Source of the DNA: Taxillus chinensis
Lineage: Eukaryota; Streptophyta; Magnoliopsida; Santalales; Loranthaceae
DNA: 64,000 nucleotides
Direction of reading: 5' to 3'
Assembly: GCA_023512835.1 (NCBI GenBank)
Contig: CM042089.1
Location: 55,857,427 to 55,921,426, forward strand
Shown: positions 53,936 to 64,000 of the stretch, in pieces
How positions within the stretch are numbered: the stretch's first letter is position 1
How the letters are laid out: each line of letters starts with the position of its first letter
Notes under the pieces: model-generated
The model's input: the letters and a program-made list of their open reading frames with translations, nothing else
Databases searched by the model: none
Told to the model about the DNA's origin: nothing
Program-made: the position numbers and the translations under genes

Positions 53936-56215
53936 TGTAAAGACTCGTATTTGGGTAGTTTTGAGAGATAGCCATTCTATGGGAATGTAACTATCTGGAC
54001 GGTAGTGTAGTCGTCAATGTGAGCATTTTGACTGTACCTGGGCCCGATTCCGAGTCGGGGCCCATTTGACCCTTTTGTTGACTTTTCGGGGTTTATTAGT
54101 TGACTTCGCATTTGGGCAGTTATTTGGGTGTAATAATATCTTCTTAGTGTTATGCTCGTCATTTCGAGCATTTTGACTGTAATTTGACTCAATTTGGAGT
54201 TCGGGACCTTGGAGGTTAATGATTGTATTGGGAGGTCAATTATTGACTAGGTCAGTTATTGGTCAATGATTGGCAAAAATATAAATAGCATAAAAAAGAA
54301 GAAGAAGAAGCTTTCACTTTACGTTATCACGTTTGTGCGTTTGAGAGAGAGAGAGAGAGAGAGTGTGTGTGGAGCTTGGTGTCTTGGCGATTTGGGTTCG
54401 TGAAGCTCAAAGAATCACTCCAAGTAGATGTCGTTAAACTCCTTATTTTGATTTTGTTTTGGATCTGCATGAATTTATCATGATTTATGAAATTAAGCAT
54501 GAACCCTAGGTTTTGGGGAAATCTAATTTTGGGTTAGATCTAATGGTTTAGCATAAGATCTGTGGTTAAGAACTGTTTTATATCAGTTTTAATATGTGTT
54601 TTCTGTGATCTGGGGCTGTTTAATTGCATATTCCATGAGGGTTGAGAAGTCAACCATGGAAATCTGGATTTAGATCTAGATTTTTGGAAATCTAAAATTT
54701 AGTGCGTGTTTCGGCTGTTATCTGTGCGATTTAGAGGCGTTCTGGACGCATTTTGAGGTAAATATCTTGTCTGTTGCGTAGAATACGTGTTTGTGCGCAT
54801 CTAGGGGTTGCTAGGTTGATTCCAGACGAAGAACAGGCAAAAACGATGATGAACAGTACCCTCGGCGAATTACTAGGTTGAAATAACGAAAATCCGAAGT
54901 TCTAAGTCGAAGGGTCGAAGATCCAGGGTCGTAGGGTCATAGTTCGTAGACCCGTAGTTTGTAGCTCGAAGGTTCGTAGTTCGTAGATTCATAGACTAAT
55001 AGTCCGAAGGTCGAAGATCGAAGACCCGCTTCGAGTCTTCGAGGCGCGCTATGCGGCTACGAGTCGCAGCTCCGGCCTACGAGTCTCCGAGGCGCGACAG
55101 CTCCGTGCTACGAGTCACAACTCCAACAGTGTAACTGGATACTGGACTGCACTGGACTGGACTATTTACATTGTAACCCATACCCAAAGTATTAAGTTAC
55201 AATGTAAATAACAAAATACCCCCCATTTGGATTCAAAGAAAAATATTAGAAAAATTAATTCTCACTTTTTCAAAATGTGAAAATTGGGATTTAGTGTAAA
55301 ATCTCGGAAGAATCCAATTTTTCGTAGAGGTAAATTTTTGGAAAGTGGGGTTAGACATCTCAAAAAAATCCTCAAAAATTAGATTATCTTAGTTATGCTA
55401 TAGGAACCCAATGCCGGGACTTTTTATTTCAAGAAAACAACTCCTATGGGTATCTCCTTCCTTAGTCAAGGAATAAGGATCGACTGGTGAAGACTGCCTA
55501 CAGTTTTAAAGGGAGTGTTGTATACCTTAAGACCATATTGGTGTTGGTATGTTGGTTTGAGGGATTGGGGCTTAGGCTCTATGACTTGTTGGGTTCTCAC
55601 CGTGATGCACCGATGGTGCTATGTGGTTGACGTGGCAGGCATATGCGCTGATGGCAGGCCTGTGTGGCGACTGTGGCCGGGCATATTGCACTGTGGACAG
55701 GCTAAGGCCTCAGTTGAGCCGTTGAGCTCGTGGAGCTAGGGCTGAGTGCCCTGAGCTAGGATCGCGTGGAGGATCGTGGACAAGCTGTCCTGTGTGGGCA
55801 GGCTGGGTCCTGATGTTTGTTTGTAGGCTGAGTCCTGATGATTGTGCACACTACACGGTGCACGAGTACATAGAGCCTGTAGCATAGACTTGTATGTTGC
55901 ATGATGTGGAGTATTGGGGTTACCTACTGAGCTTGTCACTCACCCCTACTTGTTGTTTACCTTTCTCAGGTGTGACCCGAGACTAGTGGAGGACTTTCTT
56001 CCAGGAGGACGCCCACTACTCTGATGTATGATACAGTAATATATTCTGTATTGTTTTATGTGTAACCCGGACCTGGGTCCGTGGACAGTTGTATTTGCAT
56101 ACTGTTTGTGATGTGATGTCTGTATGACTGTTTGACTCATTGTATGCATGATAATGTATGGAAAGTACAGGATTACCCTTGATGTATGACTGTACAGGGT
56201 TGTATATTTGAGACA
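53936..56215 (+). repeat. Element E 3' LTR
   Basis: Starts TGTAAAGACTCGTATTTGGG. It contains AAATATAAATAGC (54278-54290, TATA region), (GA)n (54342-54362), a TCGAAG/TCGTAG minisatellite (54895-55130) and a TTACATTGTAAC palindrome (55170-55181). The part from 55226 matches element C LTRs. The last 83-90 bp are missing. Confidence 0.85.
54895..55130 (+). repeat. TCGAAGG/TCGTAGG minisatellite in the E LTR
   Basis: Degenerate 8-10 bp units (GGTCGAAGATC, GGTCGTAGGGTC, TAGTTCGTAGAC, CGAGTCTTCGAGGCGCG). Similar in motif to those in the Ogre LTR and in LTRs D and F. Confidence 0.7.
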
Positions 56216-56507
56216 GTCCCGGTCTTCCATAGCCACTGGGTGTACCAACAAACACACAAAGATACAAAGCCACACAGGCATAACATCAAACATATGATTT
56301 GGATAGTCTCACAGGCATAACATCAAACACATGATTTGCATAGTCTCACAGGCATAACATCGAACACATGATTTGCATAGCCACACAGTCATAAAAACAA
56401 ACACTTAGCATGCGTAATCCCCAGCCTCATGGGCATATATACAAATATCCAAGCAAATACGCCATTGAAGGCCAACATCCATATAGGAGATCGCACCTAT
56501 ATGGATT

Positions 56508-56556
<49 letters not shown>

Positions 56557-56720
56557 AGAATATACAACAGTTTGCCTATCAAAAGGCCAAAACCCTGGGA
56601 TAGATTCAAGGAGGAATAGAACCCCTACCTCAGGTAGATCCTCGTTGCTCTTGCTCACACGTTAGACACCGTCCACCCACGCGAGTCACCCAGTAGCAAC
56701 GCTCAAGGACTCTCTCTCTT

Positions 56721-56767
<47 letters not shown>

Positions 56768-57247
56768 GACGGTTGTGGCGGCTGACAACAAAAACCCTAA
56801 ACCTAAAACAAAGAGAGCTCCTCCTTATATAGACCTCACTTATCAAAACGATATAGTTTTGATAAATGAAATCCCACCATCAAAATGACGTAGTTTTCAT
56901 AAATGAAATCCACCATCAAAACGACATAGTTTTGATAAATGAAACATACCATCAAAACGATGTAGTTTTGATAAATGAAACACTCCCTCGAAGACTCATA
57001 GAACACTGCCTCGAACATCACCGCCTCGGAGCCTCATTGTTGCAGCCTCAAAGATCGGCTGGAAACGTGGCCTCGAAGATCTATCTCGAAGATCAAACCT
57101 TCGACCATCAAACCTTCGAACTTCGACCCTCGGTCTTTGACCCTACGACCCAAATCTTCGGGTCTTCCACTTTTTGACACAAGCGTTCGCCCAAGGTCCT
57201 GTTAATCTTCGTTGCGGCTTGTTTTTCCCAAAACACGGGTCATTACA
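56216..57247 (-). repeat. Element D 3' LTR, truncated
   Basis: Contains an (AT)n run (56508-56552), a long (CT)n run (56701-56765), TATATAAGG on the minus strand, four ACGT palindromes (56842-56972) and a TCGAAGATC-rich minisatellite (56985-57150). Broken at GTCCCGGTCTTCC. Confidence 0.85.
56842..56972 (-). promoter_or_regulatory. Four palindromes upstream of the element D TATA box
   Basis: Copies of ATCAAAACGACGTAGTTTTGAT with 1-3 changes at 56842-56863, 56879-56900, 56915-56936 and 56951-56972, period about 36 bp, spaced by AAATGAAATCCCACC-type linkers. The 5' LTR has three (60256-60277, 60293-60314, 60329-60350). Confidence 0.6.
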
Positions 57248-57533
57248 TCCTCTCCCCCCTTAAGACTTTTTGTCCTCAAAAAGAAACTACATGCCACTAG
57301 GACTGCGAGGAATAAGAAAAAGATGCAACCCACTATACAAAAACGCAAGCCACAATACACAAATAGATCATACACCGCACACAAGACATAACAGGACATA
57401 CGTCCACAAAACTCAACAAGGCACCACCAGGAATGCATATAATACATACCCACATGTCATAAATACACATCTCAAATACAAATTAATGTCTAAAAAGGAC
57501 AATACACAACACATAAATAACTAGCACGGAAAA
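57248..57533 (-). other. Element D 3' untranslated region and polypurine tract
   Basis: The PPT TTAAGGGGGGAGAGGA (minus strand) abuts the LTR start. The rest shows no gene. Confidence 0.75.
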
Positions 57534-59100
57534 TCACATCACTATCTCTTGGCCAATGACCACCTCCCACCTTAAGCCTTGTTCGTCCTCGAACAACTCC
57601 GGGTGCTGCTCACACATGATGGACTCACGTTCCCATGTCTCCTCCTCAATGACACGGTGCTGCCACAGCACACGAACCAAAGGAATAGCATAACCACGCA
57701 AAAGCTTCTCCCGTCGATCCAGTATACGGATAAGGGCCTCAACAATGGACATGTCATCCTCAATATCCAATGTCCCCCAATTGATCACATGAGTAGGGTC
57801 AAGATGATACTTCCTCAACTGGGACACATGGAACACATTGTGCACCCGACTCAATCGTGGTGGCAACGCTAACCGGTAGGCCACTGGCCTCACACGAGCC
57901 ATAACCTCAAAAGGACCAATAAACCGCGGAGATAGCTTGGAACCTCGCCTAAACCGCCGATGTCCACGACGGGGAGAAACATATGATCTCCCACAGAAAA
58001 CGCTAAAGGTCGCTGGCGCTGATCTGCATAAGACTTCTGTCGACTCTGCGCGGACAGCAAGCGCTGACGAATCAACTTTACCTTCTCGGTAGCCTCTTGA
58101 ACCAACCGTGGTCCCAAGAGAGCTACCTCCCCGACCTTAGCCCAACATAAAGGTGATCGACATGGCCTCCCATACAACTCCTCGAAATGAGCCATCCTAA
58201 TGGATGCTTGATAACTGTTGTTGTAGGCAAACTCCACCAAAGGAAGGTGAGTTGCCCACGAAATCCCAAAATCTAGTACACTGGCCCGCAACATATCCTC
58301 CAATGTCTGGTTCGTCCTCTCTATTTGACCTTCAGTCTCCGGGTGAAAGTGAGGTCTAGTTAAGCTTTGTCCCCATAGCCTCCTGCAAGCCTCGCCCAAA
58401 AATGGGAAGTGAATCGTGAATCTCTGTCGGACACAATCGACGATGGTACCCCATGCAATCTCACGACCTTATTCACATACAGCTGACTCAAGGCCCCAAT
58501 GGAATCCCGCTCTCGAACAGCAAGGAAATGGGCCGACTTCGTTAACCGATCCACAATCACCCAAATCATGTCTTTCCTCCTAGTAGTGGGTGGAAGACCA
58601 GTCACAAAATCCATCGCTATGTGGTCCCACTTCCACTCCGCTATTGGCAACGGCTGCAACATACCCGCCGCCGCCGGTGCTCGGCCTTCGCTTGTTGACA
58701 AGTGAGGCACCTCGAAATAAAAAGTAGCTACATCTCGCTTCATCCCACGCCACCAAAAATATCCACGAAGCGCGTGGTACATCTTCGTATCCCCTGGATG
58801 CATAGCCACTCTAGACTGATGAAACTCCCTCATCACCTCATCTCTGAGAGAAGGAGCCACTACTAGCCACCCTTGAAAAGACAACTCATGCTCAGGACCC
58901 TCTGTCCAATCCTCATATATCTCACCAACCTCAATACGGGCACGTAGAACTTCACACTCAATATCCCCCAATTGTCCCTCTCGGACTCCGTAGTACAGCT
59001 CGAGCACAACAACAATAGGACTCAGGGACTGTCCCACCATCACGAGCAATAAGCCGCAACCGCAACATCGCCAAATCGCTCCATCGCCTTCCACTCTCTC
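57534..59100 (-). pseudogene. pol: Element D integrase with chromodomain
   Basis: The open frame 59094-58360 carries the zinc domain (REFHQSRVAMHPGDTKMYHA, its Cys pair decayed), EWKWDHIAMDFVTGLPPTTR, VIVDRLTKSAHFLAVRERDS and SSIVSDRDSRFTSHFWARLA (two catalytic Asp). The next frame (58399-57890) has HFHPETEGQIERTNQTLEDM (Glu), [40 protein letters not shown] and [11 protein letters not shown]. The last (57902-57534) has [20 protein letters not shown] and a chromodomain, [17 protein letters not shown]. Two frameshifts only; catalytic residues kept. Confidence 0.9.
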
Positions 59101-59700
59101 ACCGCCACCTTAGCTTTTCCTTTCTTGGTCAATGCGTCACCGCAACATTGCCCTTGCGGGGTATAGGCAAGAGTAAAGTTGAAACTCTGCAAATACTCCA
59201 CCCATCTCCTCTACCTCAAATTTAAGTCCTTCTGAGTAAAGATGTACTGAAGGCTCTTGTGATCTGAGAACACCACAAACTTCTCCCCCAAAAGGTAATG
59301 CTACCAACTTTTCAAGGCAAAGATGATAGCCGCCAACCGAAGATCATGAGTAGGGTAATCCTGGCTCATGAGGTTTCAAATTGCCTCGACCCATAAGCTA
59401 CCACACTATGCTCCTACATAAGCACACACCCCAAACCAATCCCGGACGCATCACAATACACCTCATATGGGATACCCTCCCTAGGTAACCTCAACACAGT
59501 GCGGTGGTCAAACGGGTTTTGAGAGCCTCAAACGCCCGCCGACACTTATTAGTCCACTCAAACTTCACTCCCTTCCTGGTCAACGCCGTCATAGAGCCAC
59601 CAAACGGGAGAATCCCTCTACAAAATGACGATAGTACCCCGCCAAACCAAGGAAACTACGAATCTCAAAAACATTGGTTGGCCTCTCCCACAATGCCACA
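59101..59700 (-). pseudogene. pol: Element D RT thumb and RNase H remnant
   Basis: The minus strand, in several frames, matches B from [11 protein letters not shown] through the RNase H (YCDASGIGLGCVLM-like, [22 protein letters not shown]) to the GNVAVTH/ALTKKGK end. It is broken by many indels. The left end of RT is cut at 59700, where LTR sequence begins. Confidence 0.75.
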
Positions 59701-60623
59701 CCCACCGGGTGTATCAACAAACACACAAGCATGCAAAGCTACACGGCATAACATCAAACACTTGATTTGCATAGTCTCATAGGCATAACATCAAACACAT
59801 GATTTGCATAGTCTCATAGGCATAACATCGAACACATGATTTGCATAGCCACACAATCATAAAAACAAACACTTAGCATGCGTAATCCCCGACCTCACAG
59901 GCATATATACAAATATCCAAGCAAATACGCCATTGAAGGCTAACATCCATTTAAGAGATCACACCTATATGGATTTACATATATATATATATATATATCG
60001 AGAATATACAACGATCTACCTATCACAAGGCTAAAACCCTGGGATAAAGGAGGAACAGAACCCCTACCTCAGGTAGATCCTCCTTGCTCTTGCTCTCACG
60101 TTAGACGCCGTCCACCCATGCGAGTCACCCCAAGAAGAACGCTCAAGAACTCTCTCTCTTTCCCTCTCTTTCTCTCTCTACGACGGTTGAGGCGGCTAAC
60201 AACAAAAACGCTTAACCTAAAACAAAGAGAGCTCCTCCTTATATAGACCTCACTTATCAAAATGACGTAGTTTTGATAAATGAAATCCCACCATCAAAAC
60301 GATGTAGTTTTGATAAATGAAACACACCATCAAAATGACGTAGTTTTGATAAATGAAACACTCCCTCGAAGACTCATAAAATATCGCCTCGAAGATCACC
60401 ACCTCGGAGCCTCGTAGTTACACCCTTGAAGATCGCCGGAAACGTCGCCTCGAAGATCTACCTCGAAGATCAAACCTTCAACCATCAAACCTTCGAACTT
60501 CGACCCGGGCCTTTGACCCTACGACCCAAATCTTTGGGTCTTCCACCTTTCGACCCAAGCGTTCGCCTAGGGTACTGTTCATCTTCATTCCAGCTTTTTC
60601 TTCCCAAAACACGGGTCATTACA
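59701..60623 (-). repeat. Element D 5' LTR, truncated
   Basis: Same organisation as the 3' LTR with shorter (AT)n (59980-59998) and CT-rich tracts. It starts at ACCGGGTGTATC, at the minisatellite, and ends at TTACA (60623). TCGAAGATC-rich sequence at 60365-60520. Confidence 0.85.
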
Positions 60624-62174
60624 CTTGAGAAATTGCTGTCTATCCTTGATGAACTTCACTCAAAAAGCTTATCAGACTACAACAGTGAATTTATCCACCA
60701 AGCATTCCGAGCTAACGCATTTCATTTCTTCAACCAAACATGTTAATAATTCAATCAATATGAGAAATCATTAGACATGTGGTGAGAGATGGAAATAAAA
60801 ATAATGAAATCCTAAGGAGGTTTTATTTACAAATCTTTAATTATGTTAGCTTCAATGACTTTAGTCTAGAGACACAAGCATCCTCCCATTTAAAAGTATG
60901 TGAATATTATCAGAAACACAATGTATGAAACAGGTAAGAATAATCAATAGGGAGTACAGTAAGCCTCTATCACTCATCATAAAACACGATGCATGTTCTG
61001 AAGGATATACTGCTAGATTAATAAATTAGAAGTTATGCAGAAAGGTCAAGCATACCTAACTTGAGGAGTAGTTCAGAGAGTCTTGCATCAGGTAGGGGCT
61101 TTGTGAGAATGTCTTCAAGTTGATCTTCCGTAGCAACATGTTCTAAAGATATGTGCTTTTTGGGAACATGGTCTCGGATGAAGTGATACCTGAGCTCGAT
61201 GTGCTTTGTCTTCGGGTGCATGACTCGGATTGTTGTCGATTGCAATGGCACCGGTATTGTCACGGTGAAGTGGGACAGACGTCATGTTGAAACCGTAGTC
61301 AGAAAGTTTACTTTGTATCCATAAGAGTTGCGAGCAACAATTCCCGGCAGCTATATATTTCGCCTCAGCAGTAGAGGTTGATACGAAATTCTGCTTCTTA
61401 CTGAACCAAGAGATAAGTCTGTTTCCGAGAAACTGGCACGTACCACTAGTGCTCTTTCTGTCTATGCGACACTCGGCGAAGTCAGCATCAAAATATCCGA
61501 ATAAAGAGAAATTTGAATCCTTGGGATACTCGAATCCCAAGTTCACCGTGCCTTTAAGGTACCGCAATATCCGTTTGATATGTAGCATGTGTGACTCTTT
61601 AGGATCCGCTGATATCTTGCACATATACAAGTTGCGAACATGATATCTTGGGTGACTTGGCGTAAGATACAACAATGATCCTATCATACCTCTCGTATTC
61701 ATCATATTTATCGATTCTCCATTTAGATCAGGATCTAACTTGGCATTGACTAGTATGGGAGTCTTCATGGGAGTTGAATTTTGCATACCGAACTTCTTGA
61801 TTAAGTCCCGTGTATACTTAGCTTGGTTGATGAAGATTCCTTCCTTCATTTGTTTGACTTCTATTCCAAGAAAGTAGGATAGTTCTCCCATCATACTCAT
61901 TTCAAATTGCCAGTCATCAACTTTACAAACTCTTCACATAGCTTTGGATTTGACAACCCAAAAATGATATCATCCACATAGATTTGCACAATCAGAGAGT
62001 GTCCCTTCTTTTTCGTAGGAATAATGTGGTGTTAATCTTCCCTTTCTTGAAGTTGTGAGCAAGTAAGAATCCGACAAGTGTGTCATACCAGGCCCTTCAA
62101 GCTTGTTTTAATCTATACATGGCTTTCTATAATTTGTACACCATATGTTTATCCTTGTGTTCGGTGAATCCGGG
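60624..62174 (-). pseudogene. pol: Copia fragment G: RT C-terminal part, RNase H and 3' sequence
   Basis: Same family as the copia element at 5671-20142 (colinear with about 11195-12740). The minus strand reads VDDIIFG-like residues near 61970, then [100 protein letters not shown] and, after a frameshift near 61230, HIELRYHFIRDHV with ILTKPLPDARLSELL. RNase H retains more here than in the left copy. The right side is interrupted by LTR F at 62175; the left side abuts LTR D. Confidence 0.88.
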
Positions 62175-64000
62175 TGTAATGACTCATATTTGAGGATCCC
62201 ATTTTTTGTATCGTGCTCGGTGATATGAGCATTTTGGTTGTAGTTGGACCGAATTTAGAGTTTGGGGCCTTAAAAGGCTAGTTGTGTAATTTTGGGTGTT
62301 TATTAATTAAAGCATTAGATGGAAATATAAATAGGAGGGATATAAAAAGAGCTTCCACTTTACGCTATCACGTTGGTGTGTTTCGAGAGAGAGAGAGAGA
62401 GCTTGGAAGCTTGAAGCCTTGGTGATTTGGGGCGATTTGGGTTTGTGGAGCTTAAAGAATCACTCCGGGTAGGGGTTTCTATACTTCTTATCTCAATTAT
62501 GTTCTTGATTTGCTTGAATTGTTCCATGAGTTCGAAATCTAGCACGAACCCTAGATTCCGGGGAAATCCAATTTTTGAGTTGGATTTGGTGGTTTCGCAT
62601 AAGATCCGTGATAAATAATGGTGGTTATGTGTCTCGTGATCTCGTATGGGTTTATAAACAAGTATGGCGTGAGGGTTGAGAAGTCAACCATGAAAATCTA
62701 GATGTAGATCTAGATTTATCATATTTGAAATTAAATATATGTGTATTTTTGTTGTTACTATGCGATTTCGAGGCGTTAAGGACGCATTTTGGGGTATATT
62801 TTGTGGCTAATTGAGTTAAAAGTGGGTTTGTGGGTGTCCGGGGGTCGTCTGGGTTGATTCCAGGACAAAGCAACACGCCAAAAACGACGATGAACAGTGC
62901 CTTGGACGATTTAGGAAAGGTCGAAGGTCGAAGGTCAAAGTTTGAAGGTCAAATGTCGAAGGTCAAACCTTCGAGGCAAATCTTTGCGTCTTCGAGTCTT
63001 CCAGTTTGAGCTTCGAGTCTCCTAGTTAGCAGCTTCGTAGCTTTGGGTTAACGGGCCCAAGGTACAGCAAGACCCATTTACATTGTAAACCATTATGCCT
63101 CTCCAAATTTTAAGTATTATACTTAAGGATTATACTTAAGTTATAATGTAAATAATGAAATACCGTCCTTTCGAATTCAAACAAAAATACTAGAAAATTA
63201 AATTCATACTCTTTCAAAATGTAAAAAATGGGATTTAGGGTAAAATCCCAAAAATATGCAGTTTTTCATATTGATGACTTTTTAGAAAGTAGGGTTAGGC
63301 CTCTCAGAAAAATCCCCAAAAATCAGATTATCTTAGTTATGGTATAGGGAGCTAATGCTAGGACTTTTTATTTCAATAAAATAGCTTCTACAAAAATTCT
63401 CTCTCTTGGTTAAGACTTGAGCATAGTTTTGTGAAAACTGGCCTATCTTTCAGGGAGAGTTGTGAACCCTATGGGCTCCAGGAGGCTACCTTGTTAAGCC
63501 TGTGAGGCTACCGTTGAGGGCCAGGGAGGCAAGATTTGTTCAAAGCCTAAGAGGCTACTGTGCTTGAGAGGTAATATGGGGCCGGAGGGGCAGTACTATG
63601 CCTACGGGGCAACATGGTGCTTGAGAAGCAATGTTTGGGATTACCTGGGACGTTTTCTTTATATTTTAATGTGTATACATGATTGAAATAGTGATATCTA
63701 TGTAGCATGACACGAGCACATGCCTACACTAGTTTTATGAGTTGGGATGGGTCAGGGAGACATGATCCCTACTGAGATGTGATCGCTCACCCCTCCTATT
63801 GTGTCTGTCTTTGTTTGTTTCAAGCGCTTACAGGAGGCTAGGAGATTCACAAGAGGTGAAGACCTTGTGTATTTGTTTGTTTTGTTGGATTGTAAAAGGC
63901 TATGACTGTAACCCCAAGAGGGAAAGAACATGTATGTATACATGTTTGTACTATGGATTGAAATGATATTTTTGTATGTGTGGTATGGATTAGGGACGGT
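62175..64000 (+). mobile_element. LTR F (start of a Ty3 element running off the window)
   Basis: Starts TGTAATGACTCATATTTGAGG, related to E in layout: GAGCATTTTGGTTGTAGTTGG, AAATATAAATAGGAGG (TATA region about 62326), (GA)n (62382-62402), a TCGAAGGTC minisatellite (62915-63005), a TTACATTGTAA palindrome (63080-63091) and an end-like CTGTAACCCCAAGAGGG near 63906. GCAGTA/GAGGCTAC repeats lie at 63480-63620. The LTR end and internal region are beyond 64000. Confidence 0.8.
62915..63005 (+). repeat. TCGAAGGTC minisatellite in LTR F
   Basis: GGTCGAAGGTCGAAGGTCAA and degenerate copies, followed by CTTCGAGTCTTCC units. Same motif as in LTR E and the Ogre LTR. Confidence 0.75.

Larger units (their letters stand above)
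53608..56215 (+). mobile_element. Element E: deletion derivative (LTR stub + 3' UTR + 3' LTR)
   Basis: An 88 bp LTR start (53608-53695, TGTAAAGACTCATATTTGGG) is joined directly to the last 240 bp of an internal region (53696-53935), ending in the PPT CTAAGGTGGGGAGAA. The 3' LTR follows from 53936. The rest of the 5' LTR and all of gag-pol are deleted. The 3' LTR is cut at 56215 by element D. Confidence 0.8.
56216..60623 (-). mobile_element. Element D: B-related chromovirus with a large internal deletion
   Basis: Minus orientation: 5' LTR part (60623-59701), then directly the RT C-terminal region, RNase H, integrase and chromodomain (59700-57534), 3' UTR and PPT, and 3' LTR part (57247-56216). 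PBS, gag, protease and most of RT are missing. The LTR starts TGTAATGACCCGTG; its U3 differs from B but the rest is B-like. Both LTR parts stop at the CCCGGG minisatellite. Confidence 0.85.

Noticed and set aside
55515..55739. 74-codon ORF repeated at 52095-52319 on the opposite strand
   Set aside because: It lies in the shared C/E LTR and repeats because the LTR does; no homology to known proteins is apparent.
56410..56665. ORFs with IYIYIYIY runs (also 2802-2990, 53154-53462)
   Set aside because: They come from (AT)n microsatellites in LTRs.

Overview
The window is plant nuclear heterochromatin made almost wholly of nested and broken LTR retrotransposons. I find no host gene, tRNA, rRNA or CRISPR array. 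The evidence for a plant, probably a eudicot, is a Tat/Ogre-type Ty3 element with an extra 5' ORF and a second RNase H, chromodomain Ty3 elements, a Sirevirus-like Ty1/copia element, and a miniature TRIM-type element. The species cannot be named from this.

Left half (1-37186, minus strand). One Ogre/Tat element is the backbone. Its 3' LTR covers the window start to 5186 and is split by a 3.3 kb solo LTR (1801-5130, TSD GTTGG). Its 3' UTR holds a 29-30 bp tandem repeat (about 5270-5670 and 20143-20236). A Sirevirus-like copia element (5671-20142) is inserted in that repeat. The Ogre integrase, RNase H, RT, protease, gag and ORF1 follow (21389-29880), then the PBS and the 5' LTR (30556-37186). 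The 5' LTR is split by an array of a TRIM-type element (31709-35390): four head-to-tail LTRs plus one inverted unit.

The copia element is the most interesting. Its 5' end is rearranged by a second, oppositely oriented copy of the same family, and its protease region is missing. Downstream of pol, where Sireviruses may carry an env-like ORF, lies a decayed ORF of about 900 codons (7197-9918). Its C-terminal part has the layout of a Ulp1/C48 (SUMO-protease-like) cysteine peptidase.

Right half (37187-64000). This is a mosaic of Ty3 chromoviral (Tekay/Del-like) elements. Element C (minus, 37187-53044) carries a younger, structurally complete element B (plus, 37826-46686, TSD CCATC) inside its 3' LTR. 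Then come a B-family LTR scrap, a deletion derivative E (plus), a deleted element D (minus), a copia fragment G (minus, same family as the left-hand copia) and the start of LTR F (plus), which runs off the window.

Several LTRs share sequence devices that do not track element identity. One is a 22 bp ACGT-core palindrome in 2-4 copies just upstream of the TATA box. Another is TCGAAGG-rich minisatellite DNA. A third is a 37 bp CCCGGG-bearing minisatellite at which two deletions end. All coordinates, repeats and motifs were read by eye, and family names rest on motif recognition, not on searches.
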